DNA from: Undaria pinnatifida
Taxonomy: Eukaryota > Sar > Phaeophyceae > Laminariales > Alariaceae
NCBI GenBank assembly: GCA_012845835.1
Contig: JABAKD010000022.1
Coordinates: forward strand, 7,815,625 to 7,879,624
Length of the DNA stretch: 64,000 nucleotides
Reading direction: 5' to 3'
Shown here: in pieces, positions 44,987 to 56,985 of the stretch
Position numbering within the stretch: position 1 is the stretch's first letter
How the letters are laid out: every line of letters starts with the position of its first letter
Position numbers and translations under genes: made by a program
Notes under the pieces: generated by a model
Told to the model about the DNA's origin: nothing
Database searches by the model: none
What the model saw: the letters and a program-made list of their open reading frames with translations, nothing else

Positions 44987-45194
44987 CTGCCTAGAGCAGT
45001 AGCTTCCTATAGGAATGTTTCCCCCCTATAACCCCCGACCCCTGTAGTCAGCTTCGTCCCACAAGAACCCCCAAGGGGTGAAAAAAAGCGGGAAAACGAA
45101 ATTTAACCAACCCACTCTTTTTCGCTGCGAGGATTCACATCGTGCGCCGCGACTGACACGAGGGAAAACGCGACCGACCGCTCTGCAGACAGAC

Positions 45195-45285
45195 ATTACT
45201 ACTGCCGCTATTACTGCCGCCGCCGCCACCACCACCACCACCACCACCATCACCACCACCACCAACACCACCACCACCGCCCGAC
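45195..45285 (+). repeat. CCA/CCG trinucleotide repeat
   Basis: (ACC)n with GCC and ATC interruptions; gives false Thr-rich and Val-rich frames. Confidence 0.85.
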
Positions 45286-45753
45286 GCCTTCGCCCTCTCA
45301 CCAGCGCACCAATCACGCACCGAGTAGTGGAGGCATGATGTATATTTCGACATACCAGGTATACCTCTTAAGTAATAGATTACAGAACAGCACGCGTAGG
45401 CACTGGGGGGCGATTGGGGTGTGCGCATGCACGCGAGGAGGGGGGGTGCGCAGCACGTTCCTGCTATAAGGAAGCGCGGGGAACGGCCGCCAAAACAAAA
45501 AAGGTACGGCACGACAAACTCCATGTTGCTTTCAGCCCCCCCCCCCCTGCCCCCCGTTCTACCCCCCTCCCCGTTGAAAAAAAGCCGCAAAACGTGACAA
45601 GAAAAACTCAAGCACGTCTTCACCAACCCGTCAGATAACGGCCCATCGCCCCCCGCTTCTTTATCATCAGGAGGGTAAAATGACACCAGGTATAACGCAA
45701 CAGCGGCAACATGAGGTACTCCCAAAACCGACCCCCTACCCCCAATTCCCGCT

Positions 45754-48700
45754 TCACTTGGATCGCTTGTAAATCTTGTCGATGAACTGGTGGAATACCT
45801 GGAGGGGGGAAGGGGGGAAGAGAGGAGGAAGGGAGGAAGGGAGAAAGCGAGAAAGGGGGGAAGGACGGAAGAAGGGAGAAAGCGACAAAGGGGGGAAGGA
45901 CGGAAGAAGGGAGAAAGGAAGGAAGCCGGAGTAAGAGCAGGAGCAGGCGGTACAAGCAATCGCATGCACGGACGGACGGACGAAGGCACCCACCCGGGTA
46001 CATCACAAAGTTGAGTATGGACCACTCACATGGTCAACCTCACAGCTGGGGTATTGGGGAAAAAAAACAAGTAAAAAAGGCACACAGAAGGGTGAGGGAT
46101 GGGGGGCGGAGGCGACGCCAGCAAAAGCGCGAGAGAGCAACAATACCCGGCAAAAATAGATGGCGTGCTCGTAAAAGAAACTGCAGCCTTGTGTGATGGA
46201 TAAAAACACGCCCAATGAATCAAATTAGTACCAGGTAACCGGCATAATACACAGTTCAAGGTGTGAGGCCAAAAAAGTGGCGTGCGTTAAACAAAAACGA
46301 ACACATGGCAAGTAACTCCCTGCAGCGCAACCATTTTCTCGAAAAAAAAAAAAACGTACGGCGAACAAAACACGCGCAAACACTCCCAGCAGACACGGCA
46401 CAAGCAGTACCACGTACTAGAGAAGCAAAGCTCACCGCGTGGGGGATGTCGTCGACCTTCGCGATGAGCTCCTTGATTTGAGAGTGGGTCTCCTCCTCGT
46501 ATTTGGCGTACACATCCTCCAACTCCAATTCTCGGTACAGTTGCTTCACGCGCTCGATCTGTCCGACACCACGGTAAAGGGTGGGGGTTAGGTTAGCGTG
46601 GGCGTTGGTATAGGGTTTAGGGGTTGGTATTGTGGGTGCTACTAGGATGAAAGTTGGGGTTGGGGTGGGTGTTGGGTTGGGGTGGGTGTTGGGTTGGTGG
46701 TGGGTGTTGGGATGGTGGTGTTGGGGATGGTGGCCACGCCATGGTTCGGGTTGGCGTTGGGATTGGGGTTTGATCTGATTAGGGTGGATGTTGGATTTTG
46801 TTGGAGTAAAGGGGTGGGAGCTATGCAAAAACAAATACAAAAATGCATCACAGAAAACCGCAGCGACAATAGCGAAAACAACAGCACCAGCAGCAGCAGC
46901 AGTAGCAGCAGCGGCGTCGGCATCGCTGTCACCGCCCTACAAGCCTTGAACCCCCCCCCCCCCCCCCCCGGCAAAGCAAGCCCAACCACAAGACGCAAAA
47001 ACATTTAAAAACGCATGAACAAACAAACCCACGGGCAGACTCAAAACAGACCTTGAGACAGCTTCAAAAAAAAATCCCTCAGCGCCAAAATACACAAAAT
47101 CAGAGAACGTACACTAAACAAGCTTTTCTTCGCTACGTATACGGTTGCTATGTTCCCCAGCACGAGCATATTTTGGCGGTATTTTGTTTAGGAGCATCCT
47201 GAACAAAAAGCTAACCTTCTCCTCCTCGTCGATGGCGTAGTTCTTGACGAGCACTTCCTTTTGCTCCTTCGTCGCCCTCTGAAGTGCCTGCACGACTAGC
47301 CAGCTGCACTTGTTGTCCTGGATGTCGGTGCCCACCTGCGTCCCGGAGCGAGAGCGAGGCACGATCCGCCGGAGAGACGCGATCCGAAGAAACAGAATGG
47401 TTGGCGATAAACAACAACAACAACAACAGAACAGCGAAACTACCACCACACCACCAACTTCTTTTTCCACTCGCTTGCTCACTCGCATATCACACTCTCC
47501 TTCTCGTTCTCAGTCGTTTACTCACTTGCTTCTTCATTCACTCATTCTCGCTTTCACTCGTTTCATCACTCACTCCTTCGCTTCTTCACTCATCAATATT
47601 ATTTTCCACGATTAACAGCATGTTCCCTCGAAAATTCGCTCAACCCTTATTTTCCACCCACTCGCACCTTCCCAATGACCTTCGGGTCGCCAAAGCAGTC
47701 GAGGAAGTCATCCTGGATCTGAAAGAACTCCCCTATCCGGCAGCAGATGTCGCGGGCGAGGCGGTAGCTGGCCGGGTCTTTAACCCCCGCGTAGATCATG
47801 CCAATGGCGCAGGGGAGGTAGAACGTGTAGTACGCCGTCTTGTAGCGCACGATCATGCGGTATCGGGTGGGAGTGAACCTGTTCAACCGCCAGCCCAAAG
47901 GTCCAAAATACCAAAAAATAACGGGGGCGAGAAAAGTTTCCGAGTCAAGGCCGAGCTTGCAAACGCAACACATCTTTTTGTCGAGGTTGTGCCGAGTCAT
48001 GTGTACCAGTTTACACTACTGATCGCGGGAGCAAGTGCCTAAATAAGGGGATGACGTTTTTCAACCATCGTGCTATTTTACGTACGTACCCACTCGGGGG
48101 GTTCAGGCGCAAACAACCAAGCCGAAAACAAATGACTCGGTCACGGCATCGATCATACGAATCAGTCCGGGCAGATACGTAGGGAAGCTTTACAGAGGAT
48201 GCGTTCGGGGGGGTGTAACGTTAAAGGAGATGCATACCACACGCGGACAAAGGCTGCGGTGTGGACGCGTTCAACGATAGAGGTATACCTTTTTTTGGCA
48301 ATTTTGTTTTCTGAATGACGGGGCTCCTTAACCCCCAAAAAACCTTCGAAAAAATTAAGCCATTTTTCAGGCATGATTTCTCGTCGTGTACCTAGGTCAT
48401 GGGATTTTCCATCCGGTACGTCCGTACATGTAGCATTTTTGATTCCTTCTCCTGATCAGCTTTTTTGGGAGAGGTCTTAAGCTCCCAAAAAATGATAAGA
48501 TACAAATAACCCCAGAAAAAAAAAGTGGTAAGCCTCCATCGTAGCACGCGTTTACGGGGGTTCACGTTCAGGGCCTGTTTTCACAGTGGCTCGGCGTCAC
48601 TCGCGCGACTGACTCTCCTGTTCCTTTGGCGGCTTAAGCTTTCGTCACGTTTTAATTTGCGATGGGAATCCGCAATGAAACGGTAAGCTGCGCTGAGGAC

Positions 48701-51700
48701 GCGTGCCACGATCGACACGCACCACGTTTCTTCTTTTGGTTTCTCAATTTGGGAGCTTAAAGACCTCTCCGAAGAACCCATTTGGAGAAGAAAAAAAAAA
48801 CGCTACGGTGGTGGAAAATCCCATGGCCTCGGTACACAACGAGAATCATCATGAAAAAAAACTGCCTATATCCGACGATTTTGGGTTTAAGGAGTGTCTT
48901 GAGTCATTCAGAAAGCGAAACAGCCAAAAAAAGGTATACCTCTATCATACTCGTAGGTATATAACGAGAATCATTATGGAAAAAACTGCATATTTCCGAC
49001 GATTTTGGGTTAAGGAGTGTCTTAAGTCATTCAGAAAGCGAAACAGCCAAAAAAAGGTATACCTCTATCATACTCGTAGCATGCGTCTGAGCCAAGAAAA
49101 CAGCCTAAAATATTTTCGTCCGTAAGGTACAGGGCCATTCGTGCGAGTAGCTCAAGCCCGGTGATGACAAACGGGGGTACCCCTCCTAGCGCAGTCTTGA
49201 TCCGCGAACATGCAAGAGCGTGGCGGCGATGTTAGCACATTCTGCTGTACGCTTTTTCCTTTAGACAGGTGGACGATATAAACCGCACCTTGCGTGTTGG
49301 TTTCGTCGCCGAAGTAGGGGTGCTAGGGTCCCAAACGTTTTATTTTTTGGATTTGTCGCCCTGCCTTGCGTTCCGAAAGGGTTGCACGACTAAAGCCGCA
49401 CTTGGTTTGGTTTGGTTTGGTTTGGTTTGGTTTGGTTTTGTCGCTAGATGTACCTGGATCCCGAATCGTTTGTTTTATGTTTCTAAAGCTAGATATCTGA
49501 GTATGCCTGAGTCCCAATACTCTGTTTTATGCGTTGTCGCTATAAATATGCCTGTCCTAAAACTTTGTTTTATGTGTTTTCTCAAGATAGGCCTGCGTCC
49601 CAACAGTTTGTGTTCTGTTTCGTCGCCATGTATGCCTGGGTCCCAAAAGCGGTACATCATATTAATTTTCTTGCCTGGTGAGGTCGGAAGCACCGTCCAT
49701 CGGCTGGGAGGTGAGGTCGAGCAGCTGGCCCATCTCGGTGCGGTAAGCCACGTCGTGGAACAGCTCAACCAGCTGCAGGTAATAGTCCTCGTGGGCAAAG
49801 TGACGCTTCAGCATCTGCGCGCGAGAAATTAAGTTTAACGAGAGGAATATGGTGAACCAAACCATTCACCCATCGGACAGTCATCTAGATAATCTAGATC
49901 CTTATCTAGATCCTCATCTACTGATAGATCCTCCATTTACAACATCGGCCACGCTAAGCAGCCCGGGTTAAAGGGGTGGAAAGTTCACACACTGCTACAC
50001 AATATCCGATTACGCAAGGGCTTACAAAAAAAACACGCAGATATACCAGGTACATAGGATTCATAGCCTACGAGATTCCACACACCACTACAAAAGCCTA
50101 CACATGGAAACAAAATAAAAACACGCACACAAAATATCGATGTAGTACGCAGCTTGCAAACATTAGCATCGACCCTAAATGTGTCGTACTCACGTTCAAC
50201 AAGAGGAATATGGTGAACCAAACCATTCACCCATCGCACAGTTATCTAGATAATCTAGATCCTCATATAAAACTATATACCTAGACCTCGCCCCCCTCGG
50301 ACGTCTCGCTCGGCATATCCTCCCCCCTCTCAGCCCTTCTCAGCCCGTAATTGCCGAAAAGAAAATTAGTTGCTGGGGAAAAGAACCGTCCCGAAGTTCC
50401 TTGCCTTCCTTGCTTTCCCTAGTCTCATTCTTACTTACTTTTTAGCTCTCATTCTCTGATCTTTACTGCTTGCTCTCTGATATAAAACTATATACCTAGA
50501 CCTCGCCCCCCTCGGACGTCTCGCTCGGCATATCCTCCCCCCTCTCAGCCCTTCTCAGCCCGTAATTGCCGAAAAGAAAATTAGTTGCTAGGGAAAAGAA
50601 CCGTCCCGAAGTTCCTTGCCTTCCTTGCTTTCCCTAGTCTCATTCTTACTTACTTTTTAGCTCTCATTCTCTGATCTTTACTGCTTGCTCTCTGATATTT
50701 TTATTTTGCTTTTTCAGCAACTTCTTTTTTGTACTTTTATTTGAAGTTGGCCAATTGCTGGCTGTTGAGAGGGAATTGCCGTTGACGGCTGCAAACAATT
50801 TGAATTTGAAATTTGCCGGATCGGCAATAACAATTTGAAGTTGAAATTTGCGAAGCGGACCAAGGCTAGTGCGGGAGGAGGCTCCGCCAACAGTGGGCGT
50901 GGTGGAGGTTCAGGATCAGGCGTGTGGAAGCTGGTCGGGCAAGAACGGGACTCAGCTTCTTCTGGCAATCCTGATTGGCCGTGCCCGAGCAAGGGTTGTG
51001 ACGGCTTCCTCATCGCACGAAATAGGAGAAACAGGAGTTCCCAGTACGCTGTCTGCGACACCTGCAGGAGTGACGAGCCTTCCACGTGCCAAGCTTTTCA
51101 TAACCTTAACAAGAAGCACTGGCGAAGCGGCGACAACCCTCGTGTGTGTGACTGGTGTGACGCGGACACCTGTGATTCACCTTCGATCGGCGTCCCTAAC
51201 GAAGGAGCTGAGAGCTTGACGAAACGTGAGTTACAATTCTGTTGTTGTGCTGTGATTTCTTTTTCATGCGTACAAACACACTTATGCATGTACGAGTACG
51301 TGTACGGGGCAGTCCCGTCATCGCGGTGTAAGCGGGAATTGTACAAGTACTCAGGTCTACGAGTAGACCTATGCAGTGACGCTGTGTGATGCGATTTCTT
51401 TTTCATACGTACAGCCAAACACACTTCATGTATGTACGACTACGAGTACGGGGCAGTCCCGTCATCGGGGTAAGCGGGGGTTGAACGAGTGGTCCATGCA
51501 GTGACGCTTTGTGCTGTGATATAAACACACGTTTTGGATGTACGACTACGACTACGTGGTATCTATACATGTAAGACGCAATGAAAACGGGCAAGTCTCA
51601 TCACGGGGGTCAGCCAGGGTTGTAAAAATGGCCCATGCAGTGATAAATAACACAGCAGCATGATACCTCAGCACCAGTCGCAGTACACACTGGAGGTTGA

Positions 51701-54700
51701 TATATAGCAGTAAACAGAAGCTGAAGTTAACCTGGGTGATGCTGGAGAGCAGTCCCGTGATTGGGGTTAGCGAGTTGTTCATGTAGTGACGCGGTGTACT
51801 ACTACTGTTACTCATTTTTCATACAACCACATGAACTCTTTGTATTAACGAGTACAAGTAGGGTGCGCAACCTCTTCAGGAATCGCAGTACACGTCGGTC
51901 GTAATAGTGTTGATAGCAGCAGTAATAGAGTAGTACCGAACAATATATACAGCAGGTACTGTCTCTTACCCTTCGTTGTCGGTATTCCGCCGGTAGGCCT
52001 TAGATAGCAGTATACCGGGGCTTACGCTTACCAGTTGCGACTGCTGTGAATCCCGTTCGTTCCTGTCCCAGTTGTGGTTTCATAGGTGTTAGCAACGTTG
52101 TGGTACCAGGCAGGGCTTTGCCCATAAACGACCGCTTTCATTACAACAGTGTTAAATTTTACGACTTCCTTTCAAACTTTGGAAATCGACGACAGCTACG
52201 TGGCCTCACTATTTTGAACATTCACTGAACGCTAGGTATTCCCATCCGTTGTTGTCGTTTGCAGAAGCCCTGCGAAGCAGCCGCCGAGGGCCGCCAAGTC
52301 GGCGAGGACATAAACACGAAGTGCACCGGCGACATCAAGGTCGGTGACCTCCTGAAGAAGGCAGGCGACCACTTGCTCGATATACATCCCGCATTCCATT
52401 CCCACGCTGCCACGAGGGCGTTCGACATCGAGGTACGTTCTACTCTTATCTTGCGTCCTGTGTGTCACGAGTCGAGACATCCATGTCTCTTGCTCAAGAC
52501 TAGGGGATGGCGTGCGGATATAGTCTATGAAGTGCGGCTCTTTTTCCAAGTACCAAGAGCATGTACAACAATACCACAACAATTACTAACAGCGAAGAAA
52601 GGAGCTCCAATAATTTGGATGGTTACGACGTCTGCTGGAGAGAAGTACGAATACTTTTTTACACATACTTATCGACGTTCTCCCGCCATGCTTCAACGTT
52701 TGTGGACAGATCCACAAGACCATCGACAGAAAACAAGAGTGCAAGGTGCTGGGTACCCCCGCTGAGGAGGAAGAGTCCAAGCAAGCCTGCATGCTCCTTC
52801 GGAAGCAATGTTGACAGCACGTTCTTTATAGAACGTTAAGTTGTGGTTTATTATACCAGCATCGTTTTTTGAGAACTATGCCTAAATGCGTGCTCTTCGT
52901 CTTTCAGGAATACAAATGTACTTCACATGTTTGCGGTGTGTGCGTTCAAGTTCCTGCTTCCAGCATGTTTTTTTTGGCACTGCGCTCCTTTACATCTTAA
53001 GTAGTAGTTTTCCTGTCTCTATCCTTGACAAGCGCGTGTCTGGTGTTTATGCACTGCGATAATTTATTATTTATGATCGACTTAGAGAGAGCTATTAATA
53101 AGTGTACAGGACCTAGGTGCTACCTGAGAGGTGGAAGGATATGCCAAGCAAGTCCTCCGACGTGCCCATCATGGACTGGGCGAATGGATGATAATAACAA
53201 ACTCATATTCATAATCGTCTCTATCCTGTACCGTTGTACTATATATGGACCTCTTGGCATTTTCAAGTCGCCAGTTGCGCCATTTGTGCTTCTTTTCCGA
53301 CTTTCTACTGAATGTCTATTCCTCCTTCCGCAAGCGTAGCGGGCGGCGCCCAGCCGCCCGCGAGCGAAGCCCTTGTATATATATATCCTCATCTACTGAT
53401 AGATCCTCCATTTACAACATCGGCCACGCCAAGCAGCCCGGGCCAAAGGGGTAGAAAAGTTCACACACTGCTACACAATATCTGATTACGCAAGGGCGTA
53501 CAAAAAAAAACACGCGCATATACCAGATACATTGGATTCGTAGCCTACGAGATTCCACACGCCACTACAAAAGCCTACACATGGAAACAAAATAAAAACA
53601 CGCACACAAAATATCGATGTAGTACGCAGCTTGCAAAAATTAGCATCGACCCTAAATGTGTCGCACTCACAACTGACGTCGTCAGAATAATTTTACAAAA
53701 AATGCGTGGCCTACCTTGAAGACATGGGCCTCAAGGATGAAGGAGTCGTTGATGGCGATCTCTTGGACCTTGGGCACCTATCGGATTACAACGCCAGCGC
53801 CGCACAAGAAGGACAAACAACAAAACAAAACAAGATTGGCCAAAACTTGACACGCGCAGACGCTTGACACACAAAAAACGCTCTGCCTCGACCCTAACCA
53901 ACGGGAGAAGCGTGGTTACAGCCACAGTAACCAGAGCATCTAAACAAAGCACTCCGCAGCAGCAAGTTGTGACTGCTCAACGCCGTACCATGATATAGGC
54001 ATGGCTCTAGCGCGCACAACGACGGCAGCCAGGATGTCCCTCCCCTCCTCCTCTCGCCCCCTCTCCCTCCCCCCCCCCTCCCTCCCTACCCCTCCCTCCC
54101 TACCCCTTCCTCCCCCGGCCTCCCCCCCCCGCCCCCCTCTCCCCCGTCTGCCTCCGCCTCCCTTTTCCCTCCCCTCCGCGGTTTCTGACCTTGTACCAGC
54201 AGGGCTGGCCACGGCGGGTGAGGCTTCGGTCCATCACGTCATCGGCCACTAGGAAGAACGCCTGCAGCCATTCAATTGCCCATCCGAGGACGCTTCCGCG
54301 GCACACCTGAGATAGCAACAACACCAGTATAGCCCAAAAGCAACAACATGAGTAATAATACGACAAACAACAGCAGCGACAACAGCAACAGCAACAGCAA
54401 CAGCAGCAGCTGTAGACAACAATCACGACACCAACAATACCAAGAACACCAGCAACTACAACAACAGCTGAACCAAACGAAGCAAAAGCACTACCAACAC
54501 CGACACCCAACAGCAAAAATTAAACGGGACAGCAGCAACGACCACAACATCAACAGCATTGGCAACAACACCATTTGCTGTAGAAAATAAGTCGTATTCG
54601 CTAATACCTTTTGTACATTTATTAAAACCCACCAATAAAACAAAGCAGAGCACCAACGAAAAATTGAACACGAGTCTATATGTACCCGAAAAAAAAAGCA

Positions 54701-56541
54701 CCTGTTAGCAAACAACGCGAGCAAAAGGCAGATAATATGTCATATTTTACACAAATCACACAACACGAAACCCTGGCCAAAAATGAAAAGCGAAAACGTA
54801 TCGTACCGTGGTTCGCTCTTAGAACGGCACAACAACTAGCACCAACACTGGTAACACCCCGCATGGATACTGGCAAACTCTGTACGAATCAACAACGAAC
54901 AAAAATATGAATCCCCCTTTATGAACATACCTCTTCGAGTCGAAGCTCCCTTCCCTCCACCGCGGCAAAGGCCCTCAGCACGTCCACCACCCCCATGCCC
55001 CGGTTCATCTTGCCTCCTTTGGTGTTGTACTCCAGCATGTCCGTCAACCACGTCAGCTGCTCCGGAATGCCTTCGTACTGTCAACGAAAACCACGCACAT
55101 CGCATCGAAGGGCCATCAAACGGTAGTGGAGTGTGCTCACTTCATGCATAGTCGGTAAGGCATGGGGCGTGCTTTTCAAGGCTGTTCACGACTATTATGT
55201 TGTGCTACGTTGTATCGTCTGCCTCTGGGTCTGAATGTAACGATACTCCCTCCCTCCCTCCCTCCCTCCCTCCTTTCCTCCGCCCCCCCCCTCCCTCCCT
55301 CCGTTTAGCCCTCATTTCATGCAACTCTATCCTTCCATCACCGCTACCCCTCTTCCCCCCCCCTTCTTAAACTACAGCTCCTCTTCTCCTCTTCCCCCCC
55401 CCTCCCTACCCTCGAAGCTGTCATCCATAAGCACCGAAGTGCGCACAAGGTGCGGAAGTTCGCCTCACAGGTGGCTCTCAGTAAGATGCAGCTCACCCAT
55501 ATTGATACTCGCCAGACACCTCATGGCGCTTCGCGCTTGGTGCACGCCATGCCTACCTAGTCGATAAAATGCTGCGTGCTCCGTCCCGGCATTGCAAAGG
55601 GTGCGAGGGTCTATAGCCTTCAAGACCGCGGCCACGCATGAAATCAGTACATCCAACCCCACGGTGCTCCGTCTCGAAAGGGACGCGTGGTCAATGGTCA
55701 AATGAATAAGGCAAGCAACCAATGAGTACGCCCTCCCCCCCCCCCCCCCCCCATTAAATTCCCACAGTTCCCCCCCTCCCCCCCTCATCCTCTACAACCC
55801 CCTCCTCCTCCTCCTCCTCCTCCTCCTCGGTCCCTTGTCTCCCCCCTCCTTTTGCGCACCTCACCCCCCCCTTCCCCACGCCTCTCGTCTCCTGCAATCC
55901 CCCCCCACCCTCATTCTCTACACCCCCTTCCTCTTCCTCTCTCCCTGCGCCCCCCCCTCTCTTTTTATGCAACTCCCTCCCTTCCTCCCTTCCTCCCTTC
56001 ACCCCTCTCATTTTCTACAACTCCCTCTCCTTCTCCACCCCCCCCCCCCGTTTGATACACGCCAAGCCTGCCTGGTAGGTGAAACCCGACGTGCTTCGTT
56101 CCGGCATTGCAGGGATACGAGGGGCTACTAGTATGGTCATACAACTATGGCTATATTGTAAATGAGTACACCCCCTCCCCCTTTCAGGAAAGGCCTCATG
56201 GTTTCAGCCATGTCGTTATGCAACTCCACCCCTCCCTCTCCTCCCATTATTTTCCATAACGCTTCCTCTCCTTGCCTCTTGCTCTACAATCCAGCCATGT
56301 TGTTATGCAACTCCACCCCGCCCTCTCCTCCCCATTATTTTCCATAACGCTTCCTCTCCTTGCCTCTTCCTCTACAATCCCCCCCCCCCCCCCCCCCTCT
56401 CACGTTGTCAGCCACGTCGTCGACCAGCTCCTGCGCCAAAAACTCGCGCATGGCTTCAAACGATTCCTTAGGGTTGCTCGGCAGCTCACGGGGGTATATC
56501 ACCACGGCAGCATCTTCCACCGCCAAGCCGCGCCCCCGCAT
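45754..56541 (-). CDS. FPPS: Farnesyl diphosphate synthase (9 exons, ~367 aa)
   Basis: Exons 5' to 3': 56,541-56,404 (taking the ATG in this exon); 55,077-54,931; 54,306-54,190; 53,777-53,715; 49,814-49,675; 47,878-47,668; 47,335-47,216; 46,558-46,436; 45,798-45,754. Sum 1,104 nt, all phases agree. It condenses IPP with DMAPP and GPP to FPP for sterols and prenylation. The first Asp-rich motif is DDVMD (117-121) and the second DDFLD (258-262), with [25 protein letters not shown] and [17 protein letters not shown] in the usual order and KIYKRSK at the end. Two Phe residues at -5 and -4 before the first motif fit the chain-length stop of eukaryotic FPP synthases, so a GGPP synthase is unlikely. 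The donor of the intron after 49,675 appears to be GC (ACCAG/GCAAG). Length is normal without the upstream exons. Confidence 0.95.
46560..46730 (+). repeat. TTGGGG/GGGTGTTGGG simple repeat in an FPPS intron
   Basis: GGGTTTAGGGG and GTTGGGTTGGGGTGGGTG units; degenerate, telomere-like composition. Confidence 0.65.
48260..49090. mobile_element. Foldback (inverted-repeat) element in an FPPS intron
   Basis: The left arm (about 48,265-48,500) and right arm (about 48,720-49,090) are inverted copies: GAGGTATACCTTTTTTTGGC against GCCAAAAAAAGGTATACCTC, CATGGGATTTTCCA against TGGAAAATCCCATG, and GGGAGAGGTCTTAAGCTCCC against GGGAGCTTAAAGACCTCTCC. The right arm is extended by a 125-bp tandem duplication (48,841 and 48,966). 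No transposase is encoded. Confidence 0.75.
49300..49660 (+). repeat. Minisatellite, ~57-bp units, with (GGTTT)n
   Basis: Units contain GTATGCCTGGGTCCCAA, TTTGTTTTATG and TTCGTCGCC; a (TTTGG)n run sits at 49,404-49,437. Lies just inside the intron beside the FPPS exon at 49,675. Confidence 0.75.
49911..50193. repeat. Left direct repeat flanking the nested locus
   Basis: About 285 bp, ~94% alike by eye to 53,385-53,670, same orientation. Starts ATCCTCATCTACTGATAG and ends AATGTGTCGTACTCAC. Its outer flank (GAGGAATATGGTGAACC...) is itself repeated at about 50,203-50,265. Confidence 0.9.
50266..50695 (+). repeat. Near-perfect 215-bp tandem duplication, each with TATAAAA
   Basis: Units start at 50,266 and 50,481 with TATAAAACTATATACC and differ by one base (GCTGGGG/GCTAGGG). 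They lie just upstream of the nested gene, so a duplicated promoter is possible but not shown. Confidence 0.9.
50769..52814 (+). CDS. Cys-rich gene nested in an FPPS intron, 5' end unresolved
   Basis: Exons: about 50,769-51,225; 52,035-52,087; 52,265-52,432; 52,710-52,814 (TGA). The three junctions have canonical GT-AG borders and matching phases. The first exon has the paired-Cys pattern of a zinc-binding module ([29 protein letters not shown]); exon 2 adds CPSCGF; exons 3-4 give [19 protein letters not shown] and a Cys-containing end ([16 protein letters not shown]). The family is not recognised. No in-frame ATG exists in the first exon and a stop lies at 50,766, so a start exon or start site is missing. 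It is antisense to FPPS and lies between the direct repeats, so it may have arrived as an inserted segment. A pseudogene is possible. Confidence 0.5.
51240..51860 (+). repeat. Tandem array inside intron 1 of the nested gene
   Basis: About four units of 130-170 bp with TTTCTTTTTCAT(A/G)CGTACA, TACGAGTACG, GGGGCAGTCCCGTCATCG and CATGCAGTGACGC. Confidence 0.75.
53190..53382 (+). repeat. Dispersed GC-hairpin family, copy
   Basis: Holds GCAAGCGTAGCGGGCGGC, the pairing arm GCCGCCCGC and GCGAAGCCCTTGTATATA; it directly abuts the right direct repeat at 53,385. Confidence 0.7.
53385..53670. repeat. Right direct repeat flanking the nested locus
   Basis: Counterpart of 49,911-50,193, ending 45 bp before the FPPS exon at 53,715. 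Because it sits in ordinary intron sequence it may be the source copy. Confidence 0.9.
54045..54185 (+). repeat. Polypyrimidine (CCCT)n tract in an FPPS intron
   Basis: C/T-only stretch, purine-rich on the FPPS coding strand. Similar tracts: 55,245-55,305, 55,735-56,050 (with (CCT)n at 55,802-55,830) and 56,380-56,400. Confidence 0.8.
54345..54450 (+). repeat. CAG/CAA simple repeat
   Basis: AACAGCAACAGCAACAGCAG-type run in the intron 5' of the DDVMD exon. Confidence 0.8.
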
Positions 56542-56985
56542 CGAATCACCGCTCGAATCCTGCGCGACCGGGTAACACACGATAGAATCACCGTGTGCAG
56601 AAACGAGCCATAACCGTGTGCAGAACAAAAGAAAGCACAACGTCGGAAAGGCAGGCGGGCGTTGCAGCGTGTGCGCAGGGAGGGAGGGAGAGAGGGAGGG
56701 AGGGAGGGGGAAGAAGAGGAGAGGGTGGAAGGGGGAGGGGAGGGGAGGGGGTCGTAAGACTGTCGAGCTGCGCGGAGGTGGCAACATATCGTACAATATA
56801 CACATAACAGCATTGCACTCGCCGCTCAACGTTGCCAGAAGAAACAGAAACAGCATAACTGCTGTTACACACCACGATTTTACCACGAGTATATATTACT
56901 ACCCACTAGTAATTCAATCCTAATCCTGTTGGAGGGCGGAGGGGTGGGGGGCGAGAGGGGATGTACCATCAACCGACCAACCCAC

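Larger units (their letters stand above)
36592..45753. other. Convergent intergenic spacer, mostly repeats
   Basis: Lies between the 3' ends of the coiled-coil/NAC gene and the FPP synthase gene. Holds the arrays listed below, one SINE and low-complexity stretches. Apart from the weak candidate at 44,110-44,374, no gene could be supported; the long T-rich frame at 39,139-39,711 is compositional. Confidence 0.6.

Noticed and set aside
49911-53670. LTR retrotransposon with the 285-bp direct repeats as LTRs
   Set aside because: The repeats do not begin TG and end CA, no primer-binding site or polypurine tract is seen, and no gag or pol frame lies between them.
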